From: JAPKZH01 sp963715635
GTDB lineage: Bacteria; Acidobacteriota; Aminicenantia; Aminicenantales; UBA4085
Assembly: GCA_963715635.1 (NCBI GenBank)
Contig: OY970261.1
Location: forward strand, 2,542,001 to 2,606,000
Reading direction: 5' to 3'
DNA: 64,000 nucleotides
The notes below the pieces were generated by a model. It was not told where the DNA came from. It was given only the letters and a program-made list of their open reading frames with translations, and did no database searches. Every line of letters begins with the position of its first letter. Position 1 is the stretch's first letter. Below are positions 34,856-46,949 of this stretch, piece after piece. The translations under genes and the position numbers were made by a program.

Positions 34856-37357
34856 ATGAAGAATAAAAAACCTTGGAGACTTGTCCTCCTGTTCGTTCTG
34901 CTCATCGCGCCGTCGGTTCAGGCGGGCGAAGAACAAATCATTAAAGAAGGTTTGGCGCTTCGGCTGCCGCGGCAGTATCAACGTTCGGTGCTCGCCATCG
35001 ATCCTGTTGAAGCGATGATAACGGCGGGCAAATGGAAAGCGCCAAAGCCGGGCGAAGGTGTGGCCTTTTCTGGATCGGAGACCTCGAAATGGGATCGCGT
35101 CACGGCCGACGCCAACGGGTGGTTTACGGGACCTGCTCTCAGCGACGGTTATATCTACGCTCAGGTCAGAAGCGAGAAAGAGGGAGTGATGATTCTCAAC
35201 GGCCTCGGAGACGTGTATGCCTTTGTCAACGGCGAGCTCCGCATGGGAGGCAAATATGCGCTAAAAGAGACGTATGAATCCTGGGAGCCGCACTTTGATT
35301 ACGGCCAGGTTCCGGTCCTTCTCAAAAAAGGAGAGAATCGTTTTCTGTTCCGGTGCACGCGCGGCCGATTGAAAGCGATTTTATCGACGCCCGCAGCCCC
35401 CGTCTTGCTGAATGGGAAGGATGTTACGGTTCCAGACCTCTTGGTCGGCGAACGAGTCGAGGCCTGGGGCGCGATCGTCGTGGTGAATGCGACGAACCGG
35501 ATCCAAAAGCATCTGATCATCACTGCCTCCGGCCAGGGATTGGAACAGACGGCATCGGAGGCCGGGCCTCTTCAGCCGTTTAGCGTCCGGAAGGTCGGGT
35601 TTCTTTTAAAGGGAGCGGCTCCGACGCAGCCGTCGAAAATTCCCGTCAGGCTGGATCTTGGAGATGGAGACAAGACGGGCGCGCCTATCGTTCACAGCCT
35701 CGCCCTTGAGCTGGAATGCAAAAGCCCGCTTCAGAATCACAAGCGGACATTCCGAAGCGAGGTCGACGGCAGCGTGCAACACTACGCCGTAAACCCGGCG
35801 CAGAGCCGCGATCCGGAGTTCAAGCCGGCGTTTGTGCTGTGCGTTCACGGAGCCGGGGTAGAGGCAATGAACCAGGCCGGCTCGTATGAGAACAAATCGT
35901 GGGTGAATATTGTGGGTCCCACGAACCGGCGGCCCTACGGGTTCGATTGGGAAGATTGGGGACGGATCGACGCTTTGGAAGCGATGGCGGATTTCAGCCG
36001 GCGGTATCCCTATGATCCCGAACGCGTCTATCTGACAGGACATTCTATGGGCGGACATGGGACGTGGATCCTGGGCGCCCTGTTCCCGGACAAGTTCGCG
36101 GCGATCGGTCCGAGCGCCGGCTGGATCAGTTTCCGGACGTATGCGTCGCGTCAGAAAGAAGAAGGCTCGACCGAGCTCGAAAAGCTGGCAGCCCGGCCCC
36201 TGCTGCAGGGAGATACTCTGGCGCTGGTCCGGAACACCGTCAATTTCGGGGTGTATATCCTCCACGGCGATAAGGATGAAAGCGTGCCGGTCGCACAATC
36301 AAGAGAGATGGCCAAGACGCTGGGGGAATTTCATAAGGATTTTGTCTATCATGAGGAGAAAGATGCCTCTCATTGGTGGGACAAGTCCGACGAGCCGGGC
36401 GTCGATTGCGTGGATTGGGCGCCGATGTTCGATTTCTTCGCCCGTCGCGTGCTGCCTCCGAAAGAAATGGTCCGGGAGGTCGAGTTCGTAACCCCCAATC
36501 CGGGGATATCCGCGCAATGCCATTGGGCCCGCATCGACGCGCAACTGGAACCGCTGAAGCTCAGCTCCATCCATCTACGCATCGATCCGGGCCTGAAACG
36601 GTTTTCCGGAACGACCCAGAATGTGGCGCGGCTGGCCCTGGATCTGTCCATGCTCGGCCAGCCCGACACCATTGCGATCGACATCGACGGACAGAAATTG
36701 ACGACAACTGTTCGACAACAGACACTGTGGCTATATAAAAAAGACTCCACGTGGTCGGCCGGCGAGCCGCCGTCTCCGTCGCTCAAAGGGGCGCAGCGGA
36801 ACGGCCCCTTCAAGGACGCTTTCCGCCATCGGATGATCTTCGTGTTCGGAACTCAAGGGACAGCCGAAGAGAACGCCTGGGCGTTCGGAAAAGCGAGGTT
36901 CGATGCCGAAATCTTTCAATACCAGGGCAACGGTTCCGTCGAGATCATTTCCGACCGGGACTTCCGCCCCGAGTCCTATCCCGATCGAAACGTCATCCTG
37001 TACGGAAACGCATCGACAAACCTGGCCTGGAAATCATTGTTGGCCGAAAGTCCCGTCCTCGTTGATAAAGATTTTGTGAAAGCCGGCGGGAAAAGGATCA
37101 AGGGAAAAGACCTGGCCTGCCTTTTCATCAGACCGAGACGCGACAGCGAAGTCGCGTGCGTGGGCGTCGTGTCCGGCACCGGGATCCAGGGCATGCGGTT
37201 GACGAATACGCGGCCCTACCTCTCCGCCGGCTATGCTCTTCCCGATATGATCGTTTTCAATGCGGATGTCGGGAAAGGGAGCGGCCGGGGAATCAAGTTA
37301 GCCGGATTCTTCGGGCTGGATTGGGGAGTCGAGTCGGGCGGATTCATTTGGGAATAG
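34856..37357 (+). CDS. Secreted alpha/beta-hydrolase (prolyl-oligopeptidase/esterase-like)
   Basis: The 833-residue protein has a signal peptide (residues 1-22), an N-terminal beta-rich region (about 25-300), an alpha/beta-hydrolase domain with Ser397 in GHSMGGHG and acid residue Asp472 or Asp474 in GDKDES, the His in DASHWWDK, and a C-terminal domain of about 300 residues. Family S9/esterase-type enzymes act on peptides or acyl/feruloyl esters; I cannot choose between them. The ATG at 34856 is preceded by GAGGAG. The longer upstream reading frame overlaps the divergent URO-D gene and is not credible. It is divergent from the fucosidase operon, so it may share its control. Confidence 0.8.
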   Translation: MKNKKPWRLVLLFVLLIAPSVQAGEEQIIKEGLALRLPRQYQRSVLAIDPVEAMITAGKWKAPKPGEGVAFSGSETSKWDRVTADANGWFTGPALSDGYIYAQVRSEKEGVMILNGLGDVYAFVNGELRMGGKYALKETYESWEPHFDYGQVPVLLKKGENRFLFRCTRGRLKAILSTPAAPVLLNGKDVTVPDLLVGERVEAWGAIVVVNATNRIQKHLIITASGQGLEQTASEAGPLQPFSVRKVGFLLKGAAPTQPSKIPVRLDLGDGDKTGAPIVHSLALELECKSPLQNHKRTFRSEVDGSVQHYAVNPAQSRDPEFKPAFVLCVHGAGVEAMNQAGSYENKSWVNIVGPTNRRPYGFDWEDWGRIDALEAMADFSRRYPYDPERVYLTGHSMGGHGTWILGALFPDKFAAIGPSAGWISFRTYASRQKEEGSTELEKLAARPLLQGDTLALVRNTVNFGVYILHGDKDESVPVAQSREMAKTLGEFHKDFVYHEEKDASHWWDKSDEPGVDCVDWAPMFDFFARRVLPPKEMVREVEFVTPNPGISAQCHWARIDAQLEPLKLSSIHLRIDPGLKRFSGTTQNVARLALDLSMLGQPDTIAIDIDGQKLTTTVRQQTLWLYKKDSTWSAGEPPSPSLKGAQRNGPFKDAFRHRMIFVFGTQGTAEENAWAFGKARFDAEIFQYQGNGSVEIISDRDFRPESYPDRNVILYGNASTNLAWKSLLAESPVLVDKDFVKAGGKRIKGKDLACLFIRPRRDSEVACVGVVSGTGIQGMRLTNTRPYLSAGYALPDMIVFNADVGKGSGRGIKLAGFFGLDWGVESGGFIWE

Positions 37358-37378
37358 GCGCGGCCCGCGGCTGATATA

Positions 37379-37407
37379 TTGACTTCTTGGTTTAAAAAAA
37401 ATAGAAT
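37379..37407 (+). promoter_or_regulatory. Promoter of the Asp-box protein gene
   Basis: TTGACT (37379-37384), 17-bp spacer, TAGAAT (37402-37407) gives a start near 37414. A second perfect TATAAT at 37426-37431 lacks a good -35. The leader then carries GGGAGG before the ATG at 37474. Confidence 0.6.
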
Positions 37408-37473
37408 TCTTTCTGATATTCGATATATAATGTATCTGCATCTATTTCAAATCAATATCATCAGGGAGGTATC

Positions 37474-39837
<2,364 letters not shown>

Positions 39838-39891
39838 GAAGTGTCAGGAGGGACCTCGTATTTTCTAAAGGATGATCGAAGCCGCTGAGGC

Positions 39892-41007
39892 TTATCTTTC
39901 ATCTGTTCCATACAAGCCATATTCTTCAACGAGCCGGCTGACGCGCTTGACGCGACTTTCAAGCCCATCCGGCGGGACCTGATCGGCGACGCCGAGCACA
40001 TATCGCGGCTCCCGGCGCATGACGCCAAGGACGGCGATCACATGGCGGTCAAATTCGGCATCCGTGACTTTGTCCGTGAAATAAATCCCGGGCAGGCCGC
40101 CCCATAGAATCGTCTTTGAATTCCCGCTCCACGCCGCCCACTCCCCCACTTCCAAATCCCCGACGGGCGCGGGAGTCATGGCCTCGATGAATGTAAATCC
40201 CGCCGAGCACACCTCGCGCAGCAGGCCCCTGAGCGTACCGTCGAGATGAATACAGGAATATTTGCCTGCCCCATGGATTTTTCGAGTCCACGTCTCGTGA
40301 TAATCTCGCACATATCTTTCATATAAACGACGGCCCACGACTTCGGAGGAGAGATTCTCCGGAATCATCAGAACCTCGGCCGGGCTGTTGAGGGCAAGGG
40401 AAGACGCCCGATCATGCGATTCCCTCACAACCGCGATTGTCTCATCGAGCTCGGCGGGCGCATCGGCGGATATCTCCGTCACGGTCATGATCCCCGCGTC
40501 CAGAGCGACCATCTGCATTAAGGGGCTCTTGGGAAGGTAGCAAAGCACGATTCCCATCTCGCCGACCTGGCGGCGCCGCTTCTCCGCCAATTCATAATCC
40601 GGCTCATAACGGGTGTTCTGGTGCAGGTATCGATAGGCGGCAAGGTCAGCCGCCGATTTGATCAGATGTTCAGCCGGAGCCTCCGCATAGGAATTCGGAA
40701 ACCATCGCCAGCATTCACGCAAGACCCCCTGCGGAGTCTCAACCTTCCGGAACCGGTCAAGGCCGTTCCTCCATTCTTTGACCTCGCAATTTTCGATGAT
40801 CGTCCTGAATGGGAAATATCCCTGCAGATAAAATCCCACGCCCAACTCCCTGTGCCATTGAATATAGGAATCGCCTGTCTTGAAGTCGGTCGGCCTCATT
40901 CCCCGACTGATGAGCGAAGTGGCCCAATAATCGAGATCGCCGAACCAGGGAACGGCATCCGGCCGTCGGCCGCGCAAGACCGTGATCACGCGTTCACGAA
41001 GTGTCAT
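39892..41007 (-). CDS. Uroporphyrinogen-decarboxylase-family protein, copy 3
   Basis: A 371-residue member of the URO-D superfamily (MTLRERVITVLRGRRPDAVPWFGD start). It is the most divergent of the three: the zinc-site His is visible in YSCIHLDG, but the Cys ligands seen in copy 1 are absent. Function is unknown. It follows the phosphoesterase gene by 50 bp on the same strand and may belong to its transcript. Confidence 0.72.
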   Translation of the reverse strand: MTLRERVITVLRGRRPDAVPWFGDLDYWATSLISRGMRPTDFKTGDSYIQWHRELGVGFYLQGYFPFRTIIENCEVKEWRNGLDRFRKVETPQGVLRECWRWFPNSYAEAPAEHLIKSAADLAAYRYLHQNTRYEPDYELAEKRRRQVGEMGIVLCYLPKSPLMQMVALDAGIMTVTEISADAPAELDETIAVVRESHDRASSLALNSPAEVLMIPENLSSEVVGRRLYERYVRDYHETWTRKIHGAGKYSCIHLDGTLRGLLREVCSAGFTFIEAMTPAPVGDLEVGEWAAWSGNSKTILWGGLPGIYFTDKVTDAEFDRHVIAVLGVMRREPRYVLGVADQVPPDGLESRVKRVSRLVEEYGLYGTDER

Positions 41008-41057
41008 CGCTCGAGACGTTTAATCCTTGAGGCCGAAATCCTGAGCCAAAAACAAGG

Positions 41058-41987
41058 CTATCGTTCGGAGCCGGAATATCTGGGAAGCCTTAGGCTGACA
41101 GCCTTCCGGAAACCGGTGATCATGATATTAAAGTCGCGATCGATCTCGACCAGAGCGTAGCTGTTGTTGCCAGCCCCGCTCCCCTCCACGACGGCCTTCA
41201 GCGTATAAAAGGGAATATGGCTCATGATGTTCAGCTGCCCCTCGTGCCGGTGCCCCTGGATCACGGCCAAAACTTTGCCCGATCTTTCCAGAATGTGCCG
41301 GACCTCGGCCGCGTTCTTGACAGAGTAATCGCCTTCCCCGTCCAGCTGCTGATGGATAAAGATGATCGCCGGCTTGGCCGAAGAATCCAATTCCTGCTTC
41401 ATCCAGCTCAGCTCGGCGGCGGGAATGTTGGCATCTTCCCAGGCAAAATTGCCGCGATCATAAGGAGCGCCGTCGGCGCGGAAATTGGCGTCCAGGACGA
41501 TGAAGCGGACGCCCCTGACGCTGAAGGAATAATAGTTTTTATCCGGCGGGATGCCGGTATTTCTGGCCGCCTTCAAAAACTGCGATTTTGAGAGGCTGTC
41601 CACGTCGTGGTTGCCGAGGACATGATAGCGGGGACCGTCAAACTTCTCGAAAACGCCCTCGATCCGCCGCAGGTAGGACAGCGTCTTGGCCTCCGTCGGA
41701 TTGATTTTATCCTGGTCTTTAAAATCGCCGAGTTCCACCAAGAAATCAGCTTTCCGATCATTCATCACTTTGATGAATTCCTCGAGCTTGACCAGGGATT
41801 CCCGGTACGAGCGGGCGCCGCTAGGATCGATATCGGCATAGTGCAGGTCGGTGATGATGCCGAACCGCAGGCGAGTCGGTTTTTCACCGGGCGGAGAAAT
41901 CCGCGGCGGGACGCAGGACGCGAGCAGGACGACGGCCAGACCCGGGGCGAGAATCGCGAAAGCATCCAGAAAGCGCCGGCGGGTCAT
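41058..41987 (-). CDS. Calcineurin-like metallophosphoesterase, Tat/lipoprotein
   Basis: The 309-residue protein begins MTRRRFLDAFA, a twin-arginine-like signal, with a lipobox (LLASC) near residue 24, so it is probably exported and lipidated. The phosphoesterase metal-binding motifs follow in order: DLHYAD, ELGDF, GNHD, HQQLDGE and GHRHEG. Substrates may be nucleotides, phospholipids or phosphorylated polymers. The ATG at 41987 was chosen because the signal starts there; an in-frame GTG at 42008 has no better ribosome site. It lies 62 bp after the YaiO-type gene and may be the tail of that operon. Confidence 0.85.
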   Translation of the reverse strand: MTRRRFLDAFAILAPGLAVVLLASCVPPRISPPGEKPTRLRFGIITDLHYADIDPSGARSYRESLVKLEEFIKVMNDRKADFLVELGDFKDQDKINPTEAKTLSYLRRIEGVFEKFDGPRYHVLGNHDVDSLSKSQFLKAARNTGIPPDKNYYSFSVRGVRFIVLDANFRADGAPYDRGNFAWEDANIPAAELSWMKQELDSSAKPAIIFIHQQLDGEGDYSVKNAAEVRHILERSGKVLAVIQGHRHEGQLNIMSHIPFYTLKAVVEGSGAGNNSYALVEIDRDFNIMITGFRKAVSLRLPRYSGSER

Positions 41988-42049
41988 GGCGGTGTTTATT
42001 TGTAACACAGGAAAAACGGGCGGTCAATGCCGGCGCCCAGCCCGTTTCT

Positions 42050-43384
42050 TCACCATCGATAGCCGGTCGTGACGAAATAAGTATCCCGTCGCGGGCCGTT
42101 GGCATCCTCGATTCTGGAAAAATGGAGCTCCAACCTTATTTTGTCCCAGAGATACCAGACCAGACCCGAGAGAAAGATCCAAGAGTCGTGGACCAACAGG
42201 TCTTGAACCGTAACGATATCGAACGGCCGAGAACCCCGGCCATAGCCTAGATAGACGTAATTTTCATCCGAAAAATACCGTCGCACTTGGGCCATCCAGG
42301 AAAACGAACGGGTCTCTTCGGCCGGATTGTAGTACCAGCGCAGGACCGCGTAATAATTGCCGAAATAATAGGCCAAGGAACCCAAATAAATAGAGACCGA
42401 GTCTGCCGGAAAATTCATGCGCCAGAAGCCTAGGGAAAGCTCGGCCGCGGTCAGAAGACCCTGATAGAGCTCGAAGAGATAGGATGTCCGGGGATAATGG
42501 AGAGCTTGAGAAGAATAGCCGAGGTCTAGATATCCGTAGGCTTTTCTCCAGAGCATGGGATAGATCTCCAATCCATATTGGGAATCTCCTTCCTGAAATC
42601 GTTGGGTGTGGTTATATTTCAAGATGAGAGAGCCGATATTCCGGGGCGCTTTGAAAAGGAAGAGGAGCTGTTCGCTGATGTAATCATCCCTCGGGTCATT
42701 GAAGCTCTCGATCTTCTGTTGATAGCGGAGTTCAAAACGCTTTGGGAGGCGGGCGTTGGCCGCGTTCAAAACGTTCCTATAATCCGCATTGGCGGGGTCA
42801 AGGCCGACGGCTTTCTGGAAATTTTCCCGAGCCTTCTGATAATCCCCCCGCCCTTGATAAAACCGCCCCAGCTTGAAATAGGCTTCAGCAGCTTCCGGAT
42901 AAAGCTGAATGATTTTCTGATAGATGTTGAGCGCGTCGTCGGAGCGTCCTTCGAAGGCCGCAAGATCGGCCAAGCCCATCAACGCCTCGGCATCGCCGGG
43001 TTTCAACCTTAGCACGCGGGCAAAGCCTTCCTCGGCACCCCGGTTGTCTTTCTTCCAGAATTTCAGCCGGGCGTCGAGCAGAAGGACATCGGTATTTTCG
43101 GGATGCTTTGCCAAAATCCTGTCCACGGTCCGCTGCACGTTTTCCCAATCGCCGGAATATGAGTAGGCCCGGGCCAGGAGAAAATTAAATTCGTAATCGT
43201 CCGGTGTCGATGAAAGCTGTTCCTTGCATATTTTTATGGCTTCGGCAAAGCTTTGGGTTTGAAGAGCGGCCGAGGCCTTTTTCAGAGCGGCATCCCGGTC
43301 CGCGTCTGCTTGGCCTCTCGCCCCGATGGTCATGACCCAGAGACACAGCCACAGAATAAGACAAGAGCGCTTTTTCATGGGCAT
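42050..43384 (-). CDS. TPR protein with YaiO-type outer-membrane beta-barrel
   Basis: The 444-residue protein has a signal peptide (residues 4-24), about five TPR repeats (about 30-210) and a C-terminal YaiO-like beta-barrel (about 215-444, ending TGYRW). The layout is that of PgaA/BcsC-type export proteins: periplasmic TPR superhelix plus a barrel, but with a much smaller barrel. It is the fourth gene of an operon with a processive glycosyltransferase, and overlaps it. The ATG at 43384 has GAGGAG at close spacing; the ATG at 43378 forms a 4-base stop/start overlap with the GT gene and is equally possible. Confidence 0.87.
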   Translation of the reverse strand: MPMKKRSCLILWLCLWVMTIGARGQADADRDAALKKASAALQTQSFAEAIKICKEQLSSTPDDYEFNFLLARAYSYSGDWENVQRTVDRILAKHPENTDVLLLDARLKFWKKDNRGAEEGFARVLRLKPGDAEALMGLADLAAFEGRSDDALNIYQKIIQLYPEAAEAYFKLGRFYQGRGDYQKARENFQKAVGLDPANADYRNVLNAANARLPKRFELRYQQKIESFNDPRDDYISEQLLFLFKAPRNIGSLILKYNHTQRFQEGDSQYGLEIYPMLWRKAYGYLDLGYSSQALHYPRTSYLFELYQGLLTAAELSLGFWRMNFPADSVSIYLGSLAYYFGNYYAVLRWYYNPAEETRSFSWMAQVRRYFSDENYVYLGYGRGSRPFDIVTVQDLLVHDSWIFLSGLVWYLWDKIRLELHFSRIEDANGPRRDTYFVTTGYRW

Positions 43385-44800
43385 GGAATCTCCTCAGAAA
43401 ATCCTTTCTTATCCATGGCCCCCCACTCTTTTTTGCCGCGAAAATAGTCGATAAAAGCCTTTCCCCGCACGAAGGCCAGATATTGACGATAGAGAATATT
43501 TTCCAGAATACAATAAAAAGCCATCAGAAGGATATCGGATGTCCGGGGAAACCGTCGCAGCGAAAATTCTTCCAGCAGGAGCGCCGTTACAGACAATAGT
43601 GTCCCTAAGGCGACGGAAAGGAGGAAAAAAATGAAGGCAAAAGGATAATTGACCAAGTTGAGGAACAGGCAGAGGACAAAGATCGCATAGCCCAGCAGCT
43701 CGATGAGGGGGCCAAAAAGCTCGAAGATCAAGTAAAAGGGCATGGCAAACAGCCCGGTCACTCCGTATCGGGGATTGAAGATCATCCTCCGGCTATACAT
43801 GAACGCTTCAATCAAGCCCCGATGCCACCTGTTCCTCTGCCCTTTCAAGGACTTCATCGTTTCCGGGACTTCCGTCCAGCAGATCGGATCGGGGAGAAAG
43901 TGTATGGCATAGGGGATCTTGTGGTCATGAAGGTATTTGCGCAGGCGGACGACGAGGTCCAAATCTTCGCCGATGGCATCCGGACGATAGCCTCCGCATT
44001 TTAGGACAAGATCTTTTCGGAAAACGCCAAAGGCGCCCGAGATGATCAAGATACTCTTGATGAGGCTCATGCCTATCCGCCCTCCCAAGAACGCCCGAAA
44101 ATATTCGAGCGTCTGGAATCGCGCCAGAGTATTCCGCGACAGACGGATTCTCGTGACTTGACCGGACTTGACGCTGCAGCCGTTGATCAAACGAACGATC
44201 CCGCCCACGCCCACAGTCCGCTCCGGATCCTCAAGAAAGGGACGAACGACTTTCAGGAGGCTGTCGCGGTCGATGAGCGAGTCGCTGTCGATCGCACAGA
44301 ACAAGGGATAATGGGCAATGTTGAGCCCGGCATTCATGGCATCGGCCTTCTTCCCGTTGAGCTTGTCCACAACAATCAGTTTGGTGTTCATCGGGCAAAT
44401 ATAAATGCTGCGGATGGGCTTGTGATCGGCGACCTTCCGGAAGACCCATTGCGTTTTTTTAAGATCGAACGCTTCGATGAGCTTCTTCAGCGTAGAATCC
44501 GTTGAACCCGTCGTTGACCACGATGACCTCATATTGAGGGTATTCCAAAGACAGAAGGTTTCGGACGCTCTCGACGATGCTGTTTTCTTCATTGTGAGCA
44601 GGGGCGATTATGGAGATGGGCTTGACCAAGGGGGACAAGAATATTTCTTCCATCCGGACATATTCCGTTCGATGCCGGTGGCGGGAAATCCCAAAAAAAC
44701 TCAGAACCATGAAGAAAATATAAAACCCGTTGAGGAGAAGAAAATAGACCAGCACCAGGTAGGAAAAGATGTGAAACAGGACACTCCATACGCTGATCAT
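43375..44800 (-). CDS. Processive family-2 glycosyltransferase, split by a one-base frameshift
   Basis: About 475 residues when rejoined. Membrane segment(s) lie at the N-terminus (about 10-35), then the GT-A domain: SIIAPAHNEE, VIVVNDGSTDST (after correcting the shift), AIDSDS for the DxD motif, GEDLDL, and QRNRW, the QxxRW motif of processive synthases such as BcsA, PgaC and hyaluronan synthase. Four or so membrane segments follow. The two frames meet at a CCC run (44507-44509); one base removed restores DGSTDST. The ATG at 44800 overlaps the HEAT gene stop by four bases. Because both junctions of the operon are intact, the shift is likely an assembly error. Confidence 0.88.
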
Positions 44801-45864
44801 GTATTCATCTGCTCGCAAGAAAGATAAAGATCATGAAGGGCCATCGCGGCCATGGCCGCCGCGTAGGAATCGCGGGTTTGTTGGGAGATCTCTTCCAGCC
44901 TCTTGACTCCCGCCTCGCCCAGGTTCATGAGCCCGCTCCGAGCATTGAAACGAACATGCCAATTCTTGGAAAAAAAGGCCTCGGCGAGAACATCCAGGGC
45001 TTCCGGGCTTTTGAGTCTGCCCAAACCTTTGACGGCCTGGGCCTGGACTTCCCAGGCCGTATCGGAGGCCAAGCGGATCAAAACCGGGACGGAATCCGGG
45101 ATCGACAGGCCTCCCAACGCCCGGGCGACCTTGATCCGAACCTCCTTTTCCGGATGATCGGCGAACGAGAGAATATCCGGGTACAGGGAGCGAAGAGGAA
45201 TGGCGCCCACCAATTCAATCAGGAGGGCGATTTTTTCCTGTGAAATAGGTTTTTTAAGAGCCTCTTGGATATTGACCTCGGCCTTGGCGCCCAGGCTGAG
45301 AATGATGCTTATATAGGAATGGATGTTCGGGCATAAATCGGATTCGAAAGCCTGAAAAACAAGGCCCAGCGTTTCCGGGGTGGAAAGCCGTGAAATCGCC
45401 TGAATAGCCGCCAGCCTGACAATGGGCTTATCCTCCAGAAGCTTGAGCATAGAACCCATTTTGAGAGGATCGATGAAGAAGCCGAGCAAACGCGTAGTTC
45501 TCAGCCGCTTTATCGTTCGTCTTGACCTGAGGTCTCTTAAGGACTTTTTCTCAAGCGCGATTCGGAAGATGATTTTCAGCTGCTCTCTCTCCGGTTCGCT
45601 AAGAAGCTTGGCGTAATCGAGAAGAAGTTTGGTCAACACATCGGGAAATCGCTTGTATTCTTCGGCCAACCGGACGGCGGATTCCGGGCCGGGAGTCGAA
45701 AGGGCGTTCAAGAGTTCCTCTTCGATCTTGACATACCTCAGATTGAACCGTTTGTCGTTGACCTGCTGATAGATCCTTCTGAAAACGATGTAAAGAAGAA
45801 TGAGCAGAGCGAAGAAAATCAAAACGTAGACGCTGGCGCGGATGATAATGACGAAGTGGCTCAT
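44797..45864 (-). CDS. HEAT-repeat protein with an N-terminal membrane anchor
   Basis: The 355-residue protein has one membrane segment (about residues 6-27), then a cytoplasmic part with about six HEAT/PBS-type repeats (for example KEVRIKVARALGGL, WEVQAQAVKGLGRL). Such repeats form a protein-binding solenoid. It overlaps the response-regulator gene stop and the GT gene start by four bases each, so the three are coupled. It may link the regulator to the glycosyltransferase at the membrane. Confidence 0.87.
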   Translation of the reverse strand: MSHFVIIIRASVYVLIFFALLILLYIVFRRIYQQVNDKRFNLRYVKIEEELLNALSTPGPESAVRLAEEYKRFPDVLTKLLLDYAKLLSEPEREQLKIIFRIALEKKSLRDLRSRRTIKRLRTTRLLGFFIDPLKMGSMLKLLEDKPIVRLAAIQAISRLSTPETLGLVFQAFESDLCPNIHSYISIILSLGAKAEVNIQEALKKPISQEKIALLIELVGAIPLRSLYPDILSFADHPEKEVRIKVARALGGLSIPDSVPVLIRLASDTAWEVQAQAVKGLGRLKSPEALDVLAEAFFSKNWHVRFNARSGLMNLGEAGVKRLEEISQQTRDSYAAAMAAMALHDLYLSCEQMNT

Positions 45865-46766
45865 CGGCTCGACCTAAAAAACTGGTTGATTTTCGCCAGG
45901 ATCACCTGAGGCGAAAAAGGCTTGAGGATATAGTCCATTGCGCCGGCCTGGAGCGCCTTCACGATGCCGGATTCCTGCGCCAACGAACTGATGATAAAGA
46001 CGGGAGGGGCCGGAATATCCTTGTCTTCTTTCAAACGGGAAAGGAATTGAAAGCCGTCGGCTCCCGGGAGCATGATATCCAACAGGATCAAGTCCGGTTT
46101 TTCCCGGCCGATCGATTGAAACCCTTCTTCCGCGCTGGCGGCCGTCAAGACCGTGTAGTTCTCTTTTTCCAAAAAATGATTGAGCAGCCTGCGGCTGATC
46201 GGGTCGTCTTCGACAATGAGAATCTTCTTTTTGCCGTTGGCCGGGCCGGCCATGGCACCAGGTTGGCGAGGGCTGGAGGCGACGGCCAATATGTCCGATA
46301 AATTATTCATACTCTTGAGAAGATGTCTAATCGTCTGCAGGTATTCTATTTCCTGTTTGATCCGGTCTTTTCTGCCTCCCTCAAGCAGTATGCCACCGAG
46401 CTCAACCATTTCGGTCGTGGCAGCATCAGGCTTTTTCCGAGATCTGTTCGTGGCATCCCCCGATATACCTTTTTCCAGGGCAATAACGCGTTGATATAGC
46501 GCCTGGACGTTTGCAAACTCGTCAAGCAAGGTTTCAACCAATTTCTCTAGTTGGACTTTAAGCTCGGAGATCGTGCTGAGGCGATCCTGCATCGCTTTTA
46601 TCAGGCTGGCGAGCGTTTTTTCCGCATCCTCCTTTTCAAGGACGAGGATCAAGGGAGAATGATCTTCTTTAGTTTTGGCCTTCTCCGAGGCTTTCCGAGA
46701 AACGGACTTCATGTCCGTTTTCTGGACAACATCCTCTTTTTTCGGAGACTTCATCCTTCTCGGCAT
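45861..46766 (-). CDS. Response regulator with N-terminal helical region and C-terminal REC domain
   Basis: The 301-residue protein has a basic N-terminus, a coiled-coil-like helical region (about residues 45-160) and a receiver domain (about 178-300) with the acidic pair EDD, phospho-acceptor Asp in LILLDIMLPG, Ser in FIISS and Lys in LKPFSP. There is no DNA-binding output domain, so it probably acts by protein contacts. No histidine kinase is adjacent. AGAGGT precedes the ATG. It is the first gene of the polysaccharide-type operon. Confidence 0.88.
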   Translation of the reverse strand: MPRRMKSPKKEDVVQKTDMKSVSRKASEKAKTKEDHSPLILVLEKEDAEKTLASLIKAMQDRLSTISELKVQLEKLVETLLDEFANVQALYQRVIALEKGISGDATNRSRKKPDAATTEMVELGGILLEGGRKDRIKQEIEYLQTIRHLLKSMNNLSDILAVASSPRQPGAMAGPANGKKKILIVEDDPISRRLLNHFLEKENYTVLTAASAEEGFQSIGREKPDLILLDIMLPGADGFQFLSRLKEDKDIPAPPVFIISSLAQESGIVKALQAGAMDYILKPFSPQVILAKINQFFRSSR

Positions 46767-46920
46767 GGAACAATACCTCTGGATACGACCTTTTCAATGA
46801 TACGTCCACAGCCGAGAAAATGAATCGCCTGTCAGGATGATTTCAGGGGTGAATTTCCCAGCTTAAAATCACCTTGAGCGATTAGGGGAATTCCCCGAGA
46901 AACCCAGGGGAGAATCATGG

Positions 46921-46949
46921 CTTGAAAACCGACCGAAGGGCCGGTTTTT
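46921..46949 (-). terminator. Terminator after the PadR gene
   Basis: Directly after the PadR stop codon the minus strand reads AACCGGCC-CTTC-GGTCGGTT (one G-U pair in RNA) followed by TTC. The T-run is short. Confidence 0.6.
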
